64,000 nt of DNA, taken from positions 1 through 64,000 of the forward strand of contig UBZM01000008.1 in assembly GCA_900470095.1 (NCBI GenBank), read 5' to 3'. Positions 9,329 to 18,616 of this stretch are shown one piece after another. The notes under the pieces were generated by a model that was not told the origin of the DNA, made no database searches, and worked only from the letters and a program-made list of their open reading frames with translations. Made by a program: the position numbers and the translations under genes. Position 1 is the first letter of the stretch. Each line of letters starts with the position of its first letter. This DNA is from Hyphomicrobiales bacterium. GTDB taxonomy: Bacteria > Pseudomonadota > Alphaproteobacteria > Rhizobiales > Beijerinckiaceae.

Positions 9329-10258
9329 CTATTGCGGTTGCACGTAGACGTTGATCTCGAGGTTCGGATCGCCCGGATCCTTAAGATCGGTGACATATTC
9401 CTCGAGGAAAGCGTCCTTCACCTTGATGTTCTTGGCCTCGAGATAGGCCGTGATCGTCTCATAGGTTGAATCGATGTCGTCATAGGGCGCCGTATGCACG
9501 AAGCGTAGCGAGAGCCCGGCCGGGCTCGTGCTCGACCGCACACCGTTGGCGAGCGGTACCGCGCCATCGGGCGCCCGATCCACAGGCAGCATAGCCTCGA
9601 AGCGGAAGCCGTTGTCGTCCGTCTCGATGAAGAGCGTCAGCGGCCGGCCCGCGACCGAAAGCGCCGATCGTGACGCCTGCTCGCGCAGGATACGGAAACT
9701 CTCGACCAAACGCTGGAAGCCCTGATCCCAGCTCGACTGGCCGGAGATCGCCAATACCGGCTTCGGAACCAGTTGCACCTCGTCGACGTCGCTCGGGTCG
9801 CCCGGCTTGCCCGCGAGCGTCGCATTCGGATCGGGCGCCACGGTCGACTGGCGCTGCTGCGGCGTCACCGGAGGAGCAGGCAGCGGCGGAGCTGGCGGAG
9901 CTTCCGGCGTTGCCGGGGCTGGTACCGGAGGCGGAGGCGGTGCGGGAGGCGGCGGCGAAGCGCCCTGCGGGATCGGCCCGCTCGGCACCGGTTGGCCCGC
10001 CGATGGTGGTGGCGTCACAGGCGGCGCCGGCAGCGGCACGGGCGGGGGTGTCAGACTGTCTGCCGGGGCTTGTGTCGGCGCCTGCACAGGCACCGCCTGG
10101 ACCGGTGGCGGGCTGGGAGATGCGGCGCCCGGCGGCGGCGCAAGGGGAGCGGCTTCCACCGGGGTGGGCGGAGCCACCCGGGTTTGTGCGATGGCGAGGG
10201 AGCCGGCGGCGAGCACGCCTGCGACAGCCAGAATTCCAACCCGGAAATGCCGCATCAT
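9329..10258 (-). CDS. Exported proline-rich protein with GyrI-like C-terminal domain
   Basis: 309 residues in three parts: a signal peptide (1-24, cleavage after AIAQ), a Pro/Ala-rich linker of about 115 residues made of repeated PPP and PAPP runs, and a folded domain from about 165. The C-terminal part (RFVHTAPYDDIDSTYETI and a closing EINVYVQPQ) resembles the GyrI/SOUL-type small-molecule-binding fold found in AraC effector domains. An exported stand-alone form is unusual; ligand unknown. Convergent with nothing: it is divergent from dapF. Confidence 0.82.
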   Translation of the reverse strand: MMRHFRVGILAVAGVLAAGSLAIAQTRVAPPTPVEAAPLAPPPGAASPSPPPVQAVPVQAPTQAPADSLTPPPVPLPAPPVTPPPSAGQPVPSGPIPQGASPPPPAPPPPPVPAPATPEAPPAPPLPAPPVTPQQRQSTVAPDPNATLAGKPGDPSDVDEVQLVPKPVLAISGQSSWDQGFQRLVESFRILREQASRSALSVAGRPLTLFIETDDNGFRFEAMLPVDRAPDGAVPLANGVRSSTSPAGLSLRFVHTAPYDDIDSTYETITAYLEAKNIKVKDAFLEEYVTDLKDPGDPNLEINVYVQPQ

Positions 10259-10397
10259 CTTAGCCCTGACAGAGAGGAGCGATTCGCGCCCTTGCGCCGC
10301 AGCATAGAATGTCCGTCGGCGCGCAGGAACGGCTGCAAGGGTGGCTTTTTCGCGTCAGCTCCCTCATATAGCCGCTCTTTGTTGGACCTGTGACCAA

Positions 10398-11282
10398 ATG
10401 AACGCATTGGCGCATCGCCGGTTCCTGAAAATGAACGGGCTCGGCAACCAGATCACCGTGCTCGACCTGCGCGGCACAAAGCTGAAAGTCAGCGAAGCGG
10501 AGGCGCGCGCCATCGCCGCCGAGCCGCGCGCGCGCTTCGACCAATTGATGGTGCTGCACGATGCGCGCACGCCCGGCACCGACGCATTCATCCGCATCTA
10601 CAACACGGACGGCTCGGAAGCCGGCGCTTGCGGGAATGGCACCCGCTGCGTCGCCTGGGCCATGCTGGCCGATCCGCAGATGGGCGACGGCAACCGGCGC
10701 GAGCTGCTCCTCGAAACCAAGTCGGGACTGCTTCCCGCCTCGCGTATCGACGACCTCGTCTTCACCGTCGACATGGGCCGGCCCAAGCTGGCCTGGGACG
10801 AGATCCCGCTGGCAGATCCTTTCCACGATACCAGTCGCTTCGAGCTCCAGATCGGGCCGATCGACGCGCCGATCCTGCACACGCCTTGCGCGGTCAATAT
10901 GGGCAACCCGCACGCCGTCTTCTTCGTGGACGATCCCTACGCCTTCAACCTGGAGCAGATCGGCCCTCTGCTCGAAAACCACCCGATCTTCCCTGATCGA
11001 GCCAATATCGAGCTTGCTGCGGTGAAAGCTCCCGACCATATCGTGCTGCGCGTCTGGGAACGCGGGGCCGGCATCACCCAGGCTTGCGGCTCCGGTGCGT
11101 GCGCTGCGCTCGTCGCTGCGGTGCGGCGCGAACTGTCGGCGCGCAAGGCGGTGGTCAGCTTGCCCGGCGGCGATCTCATCATCGAATGGCGTGCGAGCGA
11201 CGACCATGTCCTGATGACCGGCCCAGTCGCCTTCGAGTGGGAGGGCGTGCTCGAACCGACACTGTTCGAAAGCGCGGCCTGA
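10398..11282 (+). CDS. dapF: Diaminopimelate epimerase
   Basis: 294 residues. DapF converts LL- to meso-diaminopimelate in the lysine and peptidoglycan pathway, with a two-cysteine mechanism. Both catalytic Cys are present: GACGNGTRC (Cys78) and ACGSGACA (Cys230). The ATG at 10398 gives the standard [10 protein letters not shown] start of the family. Its TGA overlaps the mtaB ATG by one base (TGATG), so mtaB is translationally coupled. dapF-mtaB is a common alphaproteobacterial pair. Confidence 0.97.
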   Translation: MNALAHRRFLKMNGLGNQITVLDLRGTKLKVSEAEARAIAAEPRARFDQLMVLHDARTPGTDAFIRIYNTDGSEAGACGNGTRCVAWAMLADPQMGDGNRRELLLETKSGLLPASRIDDLVFTVDMGRPKLAWDEIPLADPFHDTSRFELQIGPIDAPILHTPCAVNMGNPHAVFFVDDPYAFNLEQIGPLLENHPIFPDRANIELAAVKAPDHIVLRVWERGAGITQACGSGACAALVAAVRRELSARKAVVSLPGGDLIIEWRASDDHVLMTGPVAFEWEGVLEPTLFESAA

Positions 11283-12556
11283 TGGCGCTCGAAGTCGTCA
11301 CCTTCGGCTGTCGCCTCAACATCGTCGAGAGCGAGGCAATCAGGACCCAGGCCGAGGCTGCCGGCCTGGGGGACGTCGCCATCGTCAACAGCTGTGCCGT
11401 GACAACGGAGGCTGTGCGGCAGGCACGCCAGGCTATCCGGCGCCTCAAGCGCGAGCAGCCTGACAGGCCCGTCATCGTGACCGGATGCGCCGCGCAGGTG
11501 GAAGCCGGCGTCTTCGCGGCAATGCCGGAGACGGCGCGCATCCTCGGCAATGCCGAGAAAATGCGGGCTGAAACCTGGATATCGCTCGCCCGATCGAACA
11601 GCCTGGTTTCAGACGCAGAGGCCAATCCCGACGACAAGACGACCGTCTCCGACATCATGCGCGAGACCACGCTGCGGACGCTGTCGCCCAACGCCTTTGC
11701 TGCGCATACCCGCGGCTTCGTTCAGGTCCAGAACGGCTGCGACCATCGCTGCACTTTCTGTGTCATTCCCTACGGCCGGGGCAACTCACGCTCGCTCGAC
11801 GTCGCAGCGGTTCTCGGCCAGTGCCGCAAGCTCGTCGAGAATGGCACCCGCGAGATCGTGCTGACCGGCGTCGACCTGACGAGCTATGGTCGGGATTTGC
11901 CCGACATCCCAACGCTCGGCGAACTCGTGCAAACCATCCTGCGCGCCCTGCCCGCCTTGCCGCGCCTGCGCCTCTCCTCGATCGACGCGGTCGAAGTCGA
12001 CGATGCGTTGCGCGAGGCCATCGCGACCGAGCCACGGCTGATGCCGCACCTGCATCTCTCGCTCCAGGCCGGCGACGACCTCATCCTGAAGCGGATGAAG
12101 CGGCGGCATCTCCGTGAAGACGCCGTCAGGTTTTGCGCGGAGATGCGGGAGCTGCGCCCCGACATCGTCTTCGGCGCCGATCTCATTGCCGGGTTCCCGA
12201 CCGAGGATGAGGCAATGTTTGCCCGCTCGCTCTCGCTGATCGACGAGTGCGGCCTGAGCTATGTTCACGCCTTTCCCTATTCGGCCCGGCCCGGCACACC
12301 GGCCGCCCGAATGCCGCAACTGCCCGGCGAGATCGTCAGCGACCGGGCGGCACGCCTGCGCACTGCGGCGAAGGCAGCCCATGCGCGCCATCTGCAGGCC
12401 CGCATCGGCCGGCCACTCAGCGTGCTGACGGAACGCGGCAATACCGGCCGCGCCGAGGATTTCACGCTGCTCCGCTTCGCGCGGGACGTGGCGGCCGGAG
12501 AGATCGTCGAAGCCTGGGCTACCGGCGCCAATGGCAACGCCCTGCTGGCAGCCTGA
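11282..12556 (+). CDS. mtaB: tRNA t6A37 methylthiotransferase MtaB
   Basis: 424 residues. MtaB adds a methylthio group to t6A37 of tRNA. Seen: the UPF0004 domain with three Cys ligands of the auxiliary cluster (C10 in FGCRLN, C38 in NSCAV, C69 in TGCAAQ), the radical-SAM CDHRCTFC motif (C153, C157, C160), and a C-terminal TRAM-like part with RIGRPLSVLTE. MtaB is told from MiaB by the short N-terminus and GCRLN. Coupled to dapF; convergent with the sulfite oxidase gene. Confidence 0.93.
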   Translation: MALEVVTFGCRLNIVESEAIRTQAEAAGLGDVAIVNSCAVTTEAVRQARQAIRRLKREQPDRPVIVTGCAAQVEAGVFAAMPETARILGNAEKMRAETWISLARSNSLVSDAEANPDDKTTVSDIMRETTLRTLSPNAFAAHTRGFVQVQNGCDHRCTFCVIPYGRGNSRSLDVAAVLGQCRKLVENGTREIVLTGVDLTSYGRDLPDIPTLGELVQTILRALPALPRLRLSSIDAVEVDDALREAIATEPRLMPHLHLSLQAGDDLILKRMKRRHLREDAVRFCAEMRELRPDIVFGADLIAGFPTEDEAMFARSLSLIDECGLSYVHAFPYSARPGTPAARMPQLPGEIVSDRAARLRTAAKAAHARHLQARIGRPLSVLTERGNTGRAEDFTLLRFARDVAAGEIVEAWATGANGNALLAA

Positions 12557-12567
12557 CAGCGAAAGCA

Positions 12568-12597
12568 TGGAATGGCGCGATCAGCGCACCATTCCAA
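12568..12597. terminator. Hairpin between mtaB and sulfite oxidase genes
   Basis: TGGAATGG-CGC and GCG-(CA)-CCATTCCA can pair with one two-base bulge. It lies between two convergent stops, with its right arm inside the last codons of the sulfite oxidase gene. No T run, so termination is only likely. Confidence 0.4.
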
Positions 12598-13735
12598 CCA
12601 CGCGCTGCACCTGATTGTTGCAGTAGCCGCGTGGATTCCAGGGTGTCTCGAGTGGCTGAACCCGTCCTTCGGCATCCCACGCGCGAGCCATGATCGTCAC
12701 CGGCCCCGGCACCGCAATGGCCAGCATCGTCTGGAAACGGCGCCAGGCGAATACGCCCTCCGCCGGCTCGAGTGCGACGTCGCACCAGGTTTTACCGCCA
12801 TCGGACGATAGTTCCATGGCTACGACCGGGACCACTCCGCTCCAGGCAAAGCCGCGAACCGCGAATGGCGTTCCGGCCGCAACAGTGAAGCCCTCGAGGG
12901 GCGCCGTCACCAGCGACTTCACGGGCATGTCCGTGAGCACGGCGAACCGGCTTTCGTCGATCGCCTCCCCCGGATGAATCGGTATGGCCGGCATGCGATA
13001 ATCGGTGCCTCGCATCTTCTCGCCATCATGCTCGCAAGCGCGGATGGTGATCCGGTCCAGCCATTTCTGCCAGGCAGAGCCGGGAAAACCGGGCGCGACG
13101 ATGCGCAGAGGTCCACCATGCAGGCGCGGCAATGGCTCGTCATTCATGGCGAAGGCGACGAGCGTCTCGTCGCTCAACGCCTTGGCAATCGGCAGGCCTC
13201 GCGAGAGCGCGTCCTTGGTTTCGTCCTTGATCGCCCGGTCGGGACTGTAATGCGCCGTATAGATAGCGCTCGGCAGCAAGCCCGCATGAGCCAGCAGGTC
13301 CTTGAGCCGAACCCCGGTCCAGCGCGCGCAACCCACCGCGCCGAGCCGCCATTGCAGCCCGTCGGTCCTGGGCGAGAACTGCACGCGCCCGTTGCCGGCG
13401 CATTCGAGCACGGCGGTGACGGTAACGGTCTCGAACGCCTGCTGCAGCTCCGGAAGCGTCCAGGTCGAGGGCCGCTCAACCTCCCCGTCGAGCGTCAGCG
13501 TCCATGCTTCAGGGGCAGCAATCTCTGGCAAAGCGCCATTGTTGCGAATGAAGAAGGCGTCGACCGGTGTGATCGGAGTATCGAGCAGCCCGATCGCCGG
13601 CTCAGCATTCAGCGCCTCCTCGTCATGGACATAGAGCCCGGGCTTGAGGCGGCGCAGCAGCGGCAGTTCGATGAGTCGACGGGGCAAACAGCTACCTTGT
13701 TCCGAGCGGCGGGAAGGTCGGCGCTGCACGATCAC
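12581..13735 (-). CDS. Molybdopterin-dependent sulfite oxidase-family protein
   Basis: 384 residues from a GTG; the exact start is uncertain because no ribosome site is clear. Oxidored_molyb domain about 50-225, with the Mo-ligand Cys112 in LECAGNGR, and a Mo-co dimerisation domain from about 245 (SSDGGKTW, AWDAEGRVQPLE). The family oxidises sulfite to sulfate with molybdopterin. Unusually, the N-terminus has Arg pairs but no hydrophobic segment, so no Tat signal, and no cytochrome c partner gene is adjacent. moaD and moaE for cofactor synthesis are at 61.7-62.4 kb. Confidence 0.87.
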   Translation of the reverse strand: MIVQRRPSRRSEQGSCLPRRLIELPLLRRLKPGLYVHDEEALNAEPAIGLLDTPITPVDAFFIRNNGALPEIAAPEAWTLTLDGEVERPSTWTLPELQQAFETVTVTAVLECAGNGRVQFSPRTDGLQWRLGAVGCARWTGVRLKDLLAHAGLLPSAIYTAHYSPDRAIKDETKDALSRGLPIAKALSDETLVAFAMNDEPLPRLHGGPLRIVAPGFPGSAWQKWLDRITIRACEHDGEKMRGTDYRMPAIPIHPGEAIDESRFAVLTDMPVKSLVTAPLEGFTVAAGTPFAVRGFAWSGVVPVVAMELSSDGGKTWCDVALEPAEGVFAWRRFQTMLAIAVPGPVTIMARAWDAEGRVQPLETPWNPRGYCNNQVQRVVGMVR

Positions 13736-13794
13736 GGCAACCGGATTCCATGCAAACGCTAGTCAAGCCCGCCGGCTCGATCAAGTCGTGCCGC

Positions 13795-15510
13795 TCAGCC
13801 TTTGGCCGTGACCTCCTCGCGCAGCGCTCGGCGCAGCACCTTGCCGACATTGGTCTTAGGCAGGCTGTCACGGAAGATGATCTGCTTCGGCACCTTGTAG
13901 CCGGTGAGATTGTCCTTGCAGAAGCTGCGCAACTCCTCGGCTGTCAGGCTGAGGTCCTTCTTGACCACGAAAGCCGTCACCGCTTCGCCGGAATGCTCGT
14001 CAGGCAGTCCGATGACGGCAGATTCGAGCACGCCCGGATGGGTCGCAAGCACGTCCTCGACCTCATTCGGATAGACGTTGAAGCCGGAGACCAGCACCAT
14101 GTCCTTCATCCGGTCAACGATCTTGACCTGCCCGTCGGGCAGCAGAACGCCAATATCACCTGAGCGGAAATAGCCGTCCGAGGTCATCACCTTCGCGGTC
14201 TCGTCCGGCCGCTGCCAATAGCCGCGCATGACCTGCGGGCCGCGGATGCAGACCTCGCCCGGCTCGCCCATCGGCATGTCATTGCCGTCGGCATTCCGGA
14301 TCGCGAAGTCGGTCGAGGGCAGCGGATAACCAATCGTGCCGGTGAACTCCGCGATATCCGGCCGGTTGGCCGAGGCGACTGGCGAGGTCTCGGACAAACC
14401 GTAGCCCTCGACGATCGGCCGCCCGGTCACCTCCCGCCAGCGCTTGGCGACCACAGCTTGCGTCGCCATGCCGCCCGCCACGGCAAAACGCAATTCCGAG
14501 AAATCGACATTCTCGATCTCGGGGTGGTTGGCCAGTGCATTGTAGAGCGTGTTGACGCCAGAGAAGAGTGTGAAGCGGCTCGATTTCAAGATCTTGATGA
14601 AGCCCGCAATGTCGCGCGGATTGGCGATCAGGAGCCCCTTTGCGCCGATCCGCAGCATGAACATGCAGCAACAGGTCAGCGCGAATATATGGTAGAGCGG
14701 CAGCGCCGTGACCATGACATGCTGGTAGTCGCTGCGTCCGAGCGGAGGCTCGAGTCCCCAGCCCAGCCAGAGCGCGCATTGCTCGACATTGGATGCGACA
14801 TTGTGATGGGTCAGGGTCGCGCCCTTGGCGACGCCAGTGGTGCCGCCGGTATACTGCAGGAAGGCGACATCCTCGGGCAGGACAACGACCGGCGTCATGG
14901 TCGATGGACCGGCAAGAATGCTCTTCAACGAGACTGCGCCCGGCAGGTTGTACGACTTGACGACCTTCTTGATCCTGCGGGCCACGAAATTGACGATGGC
15001 TCCCTTGAAGCCCATCAGATCGCCGGCTGTCGCCAGAACAATCTGGTCGAGCTTGAGATTCGGTCGAGCCTCCTCGACGACATGGGCAAAATTCTCGATC
15101 ACCACGAGCACGCGGGCGCCCGAGTCGTTGAGCTGATGGGTCAGCTCGCGGGCCGTATAGAGCGGGTTGACGTTCACCACCGTGTAGCCGCCGAGCAGCG
15201 TTCCGAAGATCGCGGCCGGATTGGCCAGGATGTTGGGCATCATCAACGCGATGCGGTCGCCCTTCTTGAAGCCGCGGGCCTGCAGCCAGGCGGTGAAGGC
15301 GCGGGCAGCTTTCCCGACTTCGGCGAAACTGATCGCCTTGCCGAAGCTCTCGAAGGCCGGGCGCGTGGCATAGGTCGTGACTGCATGACTGATCAGATCG
15401 GCGAGCGTTCCAACCTTGGCCTCATCGATCACCGGCGGAACGGCCGGCGGATAATGCGCGAGCCAGGGCCGCGAATCCGCTGCTGCCTGCGCGGCGCTCG
15501 TCACATTCAT
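13795..15510 (-). CDS. fadD: Long-chain fatty acid-CoA ligase
   Basis: 571 residues. AMP-forming ligase that activates fatty acids to acyl-CoA at the inner membrane. Seen: AMP-binding P-loop YTGGTTGVAKGA near residue 215, GYGLSETSP, YFRSGDIG and the C-terminal GYKVPKQI with the catalytic Lys region (TNVGKVLRR). The ATG at 15510 has a strong ribosome site (GAGGGGAGGAG) and gives a normal N-terminus; the open frame upstream is not used. Lone gene facing away from the EF-G-like gene's end. Confidence 0.94.
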   Translation of the reverse strand: MNVTSAAQAAADSRPWLAHYPPAVPPVIDEAKVGTLADLISHAVTTYATRPAFESFGKAISFAEVGKAARAFTAWLQARGFKKGDRIALMMPNILANPAAIFGTLLGGYTVVNVNPLYTARELTHQLNDSGARVLVVIENFAHVVEEARPNLKLDQIVLATAGDLMGFKGAIVNFVARRIKKVVKSYNLPGAVSLKSILAGPSTMTPVVVLPEDVAFLQYTGGTTGVAKGATLTHHNVASNVEQCALWLGWGLEPPLGRSDYQHVMVTALPLYHIFALTCCCMFMLRIGAKGLLIANPRDIAGFIKILKSSRFTLFSGVNTLYNALANHPEIENVDFSELRFAVAGGMATQAVVAKRWREVTGRPIVEGYGLSETSPVASANRPDIAEFTGTIGYPLPSTDFAIRNADGNDMPMGEPGEVCIRGPQVMRGYWQRPDETAKVMTSDGYFRSGDIGVLLPDGQVKIVDRMKDMVLVSGFNVYPNEVEDVLATHPGVLESAVIGLPDEHSGEAVTAFVVKKDLSLTAEELRSFCKDNLTGYKVPKQIIFRDSLPKTNVGKVLRRALREEVTAKG

Positions 15511-15590
15511 CGTCGCTCCTCCCCTCTCGCAGGCATTTCCCCCACTCCCGCGGGCGTTTCTGCCTTGTTGTAACCATACAGTGCGGAACG

Positions 15591-15620
15591 AAAGCGGCGG
15601 GCGCAAGCGCCCGCCGCTTT
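15591..15620 (-). terminator. Strong terminator after the EF-G-like gene
   Basis: Thirteen-base perfect stem AAAGCGGCGGGCG / CGCCCGCCGCTTT with a CAAG loop, about 50 bases past the stop of the EF-G-like gene and upstream of fadD. The short A/T ends make it usable on both strands, but only the leftward gene lies before it. Confidence 0.75.
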
Positions 15621-15669
15621 GTCGTCTCCACAAGGTTTATATATGAACCTATTTGGTCACGCCTTGGTT

Positions 15670-17748
15670 TCAGCGCCCATGCGCCAGGGCTTGCGCTGCC
15701 ACGACGGCATCAGCCGATTTGCCGGCGAGTTCAGCGAGATGGTCGAACCTGACGCTGAAGGATCCGACGCCCGAGGTCGCCGAGCGCAACTCGACGATCA
15801 GGCCACCCATTTCCGCTTCCGGGATCAGGGCGTTGATCTGATCCCAGCCACGCCATCCCGGGCGAGCGTCGTAGCCCAGGATCTGGCCGCGCCTTGCAGA
15901 AACGATGGCTGAGGCCCGTGACATCGCATCCGATGGAATGACGACCTCGACAGCAAGGATCGGCTCGAGCAGCACGGATCTGGCCTGCGGGACCGCGTCC
16001 GCCATGGCCAGCCGCGCCGCCTGCCTGAACGCCATGTCGGAGGAATCGACGGTATGGTAAGAGCCGTCCGTCAATGTTACCTCGATATCGACAAGTGGGA
16101 AGCCAAGCGGGCCGTTCTGGCAGAAATCCCGCACACCGGCCTCGACGGAAGAGATGTACTGCCTCGGCACGACGCCGCCCGTGATGCGGTCGACAAAACG
16201 AATGCCCTCGCCGCGCTCGAGCGGCGCCACCTCGAGCACCACGTCGCCATACTGGCCATGCCCGCCACTCTGCTTGCGATGCCGCCCACGCGCGCTGGCC
16301 TTGCCGCGAATGGTTTCACGATAACCGATCTCAGGCGGGTGATTCTGAGCCGAAACGCCGTAGCGCCCGGACAACCGCTCCATCGTCACGCGCAAATGCA
16401 TCTCGCCCTGCCCCGAGAGCCGCACCTCGCCGAACTCCGGCAGATGCGACACGGTCAGCGCAGGATCTTCCTCTGCGATGCGCCCGAGCGCAGCCGTGAG
16501 CCGGACGTCATCCTTGCGATCCTTGACGCTGATCCCCAGCGCATGGACCGGCTCGGGCGGAGCGACCGACGTCACGACGCCCGGACGGACCTTGCCAACA
16601 GCCAGCGCATCCCCCGTGCGCACGCCTTCCAGCCGGGAAAAGGCGGCAACCTGCCCCTCTTCTGCTGCTGGCTTGCGCGTCTGCTCGGCTCCCCTCAGCT
16701 CGATGACACCGCCGATGCGCGTCTCCACGCCGCTGGACGAGGTCACGACATCGCCCTCGGCGAGCCGCCCGCGCAGCACGCGGGCCAGTGAGATCTTGCC
16801 GCCCTGACTCGAATGCCAGGTCTTCATCACCTGCGCCAGCGGCGCGCCATCCTCGACGACGCCGATGCGCCCGCGGGTTTCCGGGAGCGAAGGCGCTTCA
16901 TGCCGCAGGGCCTTGAGCAGCCGCGTGACGCCGTTGCCACGCTCGGCCGCGCCAATCAGCACCGGCACGACGTGGCGGTGCTGCAACTCCCGTGCGAGAT
17001 CATCGAAAATGCGGTCCTGCGGCGGCTCCATATCGCCAAGCAGATCCTCCATCAGCTCATCATCATAGTCCGCAAGCTTCTCCAGCATCGAGAAGCGCGC
17101 CTCCTTCTCGCGGCCGACCTCCTCCGACCCGAGCGGCACGATCTCGCTCGGCGCATGTTCGCGGTAGATGAAGGCTCGCTCGAGGGCGAGGTCGATGAAA
17201 CCGACGGCGATGCCCTTCTGCCAGATCGGGATCTGACGCAGCAGCAGCGGCGTACGGGAGGCGCGCTGCAGGATGCCAAGCGTCTCGCGCACCCGGCGCG
17301 TCGCCGTGTCGATCTTGTTGAGGAACAGGAAACGCGGAATATCCGCCTCCTCGAGCTCGCGCAGGACGAGTTCGAGCGCCGGTGCCTTGCGGTCGTCCGC
17401 CTCGCACACCACGACCGCGGCATCTACGACAGGCAGGACGTGACGCATCTCGTGCAGGAACTCGACCGAACCGGGGCAATCGATGAAGCTGTAGCTCTCC
17501 CCGAGGAAATCGACGGTCGCGACATTCGGCTCGGTGCTCATCTGGTGAGCACGTGCCTCTGCAGAGGCATCGCCGGCACTGTTCTTCGCCTTGACGGAGC
17601 CGGCCCGTGAAACCGCGCCGCAGCGCTCCAGAATGCTCTCGAGCAGGGTCGTCTTGCCGCTCTGAAAGGGACCAACGATGGCGATGCATCGCGGCCCCGA
17701 AGCTCTCTTGCCGGTGGCCGAACCTCCATTGCCTGATGTCGCAGCCAT
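15670..17748 (-). CDS. Elongation factor G-like GTPase (divergent FusA paralogue)
   Basis: 692 residues. ATG at 17748 follows AAGGAGG by six bases. It keeps the EF-G domain order: G domain with P-loop GPFQSGKTT (26-34) and NKID (144-147), domain II, then domains III-V ending with the EF-G-C fold (SGQGEMHL, HKQ/HGQYGDV region). Changes from true EF-G: the P-loop lacks the usual HIDAGKTT form, switch I lacks the RGITI motif (STEPNVATV instead), and switch II is DCPGS rather than DTPGH, so the catalytic His is Ser94. Such paralogues are known in many bacteria, with undefined role. Not the housekeeping fusA, which normally sits with rpsL-rpsG. Confidence 0.88.
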   Translation of the reverse strand: MAATSGNGGSATGKRASGPRCIAIVGPFQSGKTTLLESILERCGAVSRAGSVKAKNSAGDASAEARAHQMSTEPNVATVDFLGESYSFIDCPGSVEFLHEMRHVLPVVDAAVVVCEADDRKAPALELVLRELEEADIPRFLFLNKIDTATRRVRETLGILQRASRTPLLLRQIPIWQKGIAVGFIDLALERAFIYREHAPSEIVPLGSEEVGREKEARFSMLEKLADYDDELMEDLLGDMEPPQDRIFDDLARELQHRHVVPVLIGAAERGNGVTRLLKALRHEAPSLPETRGRIGVVEDGAPLAQVMKTWHSSQGGKISLARVLRGRLAEGDVVTSSSGVETRIGGVIELRGAEQTRKPAAEEGQVAAFSRLEGVRTGDALAVGKVRPGVVTSVAPPEPVHALGISVKDRKDDVRLTAALGRIAEEDPALTVSHLPEFGEVRLSGQGEMHLRVTMERLSGRYGVSAQNHPPEIGYRETIRGKASARGRHRKQSGGHGQYGDVVLEVAPLERGEGIRFVDRITGGVVPRQYISSVEAGVRDFCQNGPLGFPLVDIEVTLTDGSYHTVDSSDMAFRQAARLAMADAVPQARSVLLEPILAVEVVIPSDAMSRASAIVSARRGQILGYDARPGWRGWDQINALIPEAEMGGLIVELRSATSGVGSFSVRFDHLAELAGKSADAVVAAQALAHGR

Positions 17749-18143
17749 AGCGTCCTCCTTCGGGTTGTGGCCGCGCACCAGCCCCAGAGCTGACGCCCGG
17801 CGCAACGCGGCGAAGAACCGACGAGAACGATGTCACAGCGCCCACGCCGGAAAGGCGGCGGTCGCTCAGGCCCGACTGGGTCGGGCGGCCGTCGAAGAGG
17901 GATGTCGAGGCAAAGGTTCGCGCTGTTGGCCGCGCAGCGCAAGCAGAATGTTCCCGGCGTGACCTCTCGCACCCGCCCAAGCCAGTGCTGCAGGACAGTC
18001 TTGAACCGTGTCGGAAGCCGCTCGATATCCCCGGCATCCGGCGAATGGCTCACCTTTCAGAAGGGCGGGCGGCGCAGGATGGAAAGTCCGCCGGTGGTGT
18101 TTGCAAATTGCGACCGATCGGCGAGGCTCGCAATGCAAGAGGA
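17749..18143. other. 395-base gap without a recognised gene
   Basis: Lies between the start of the leftward EF-G-like gene and the rightward monooxygenase gene, so it should hold both promoters. Open frames here have Arg/Gly-rich, non-protein-like translations and no good ribosome site. I see no RNA gene or convincing sigma-70 promoter. Confidence 0.5.
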
Positions 18144-18440
18144 ATGCCCGTGCTGAAGGTGATCGCCCAGGATTTCATCAAGACCGAGGCCATCGGGCTT
18201 GTCATGCCCCTCTATGAGGAGCTGGTCGAAAAGACCCGGCTCGAAGAGCGTTGCATTTCCTATGATCTCTTCATCGACCAGAAGGACCCTGGGCACTTCA
18301 TCTTCATCGAGGAATGGCCGGATCGCGCCGCCCTCGATGCGCATTGCCGCACCGAGCATTTCGTGCGGTTGGTCCCCCTGATCGACAAGCATCAACGGGC
18401 GGATGGCACCTATATCCTGATGGAGCCCTTTGCCGTGTGA
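18144..18440 (+). CDS. Antibiotic biosynthesis monooxygenase-domain protein (quinol monooxygenase-like)
   Basis: 98 residues, ATG at 18144 after AAGAGGA. The single ABM ferredoxin-like domain is recognised by VIAQDFIKTE, the YDLFIDQKDPGHFIFIEEW strand pair and the DAHCRTEHF segment, as in YgiN-type quinol monooxygenases and heme-degrading relatives. These small proteins act as dimers without a bound metal or flavin. Substrate unknown. Stands alone, convergent with the SDR gene. Confidence 0.87.
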   Translation: MPVLKVIAQDFIKTEAIGLVMPLYEELVEKTRLEERCISYDLFIDQKDPGHFIFIEEWPDRAALDAHCRTEHFVRLVPLIDKHQRADGTYILMEPFAV

Positions 18441-18509
18441 TGCAGGCGTTGCGAAGAGTTCCGAAGGATCAAGCCCGGAACCCGAGCACTCCGTCCGTTC
18501 ATTGAAAGA

Positions 18510-18547
18510 GCGGGAAAGCCCTCTGCCACAGAGGGATTGTTTCCCGC
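18510..18547. terminator. Two-tier hairpin between convergent genes
   Basis: Outer stem GCGGGAAA / TTTCCCGC encloses an inner stem CCCTCTG / CAGAGGG with a CCA loop. It sits between the 3' ends of the monooxygenase and SDR genes and can act on both strands. Confidence 0.6.
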
Positions 18548-18616
18548 GCCTTCCCCTGCTCGCCTCCGGTTCCTTAGCTTTCGCCAAGCGTCCCCTTGCC
18601 GCCCTCGGTCATGACA

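Noticed and set aside
15636..15657. AGGTT-TATATA-TGAACCT small palindrome
   Set aside because: Short, located inside the spacer after a terminator and before the EF-G-like stop; no gene start nearby to regulate.
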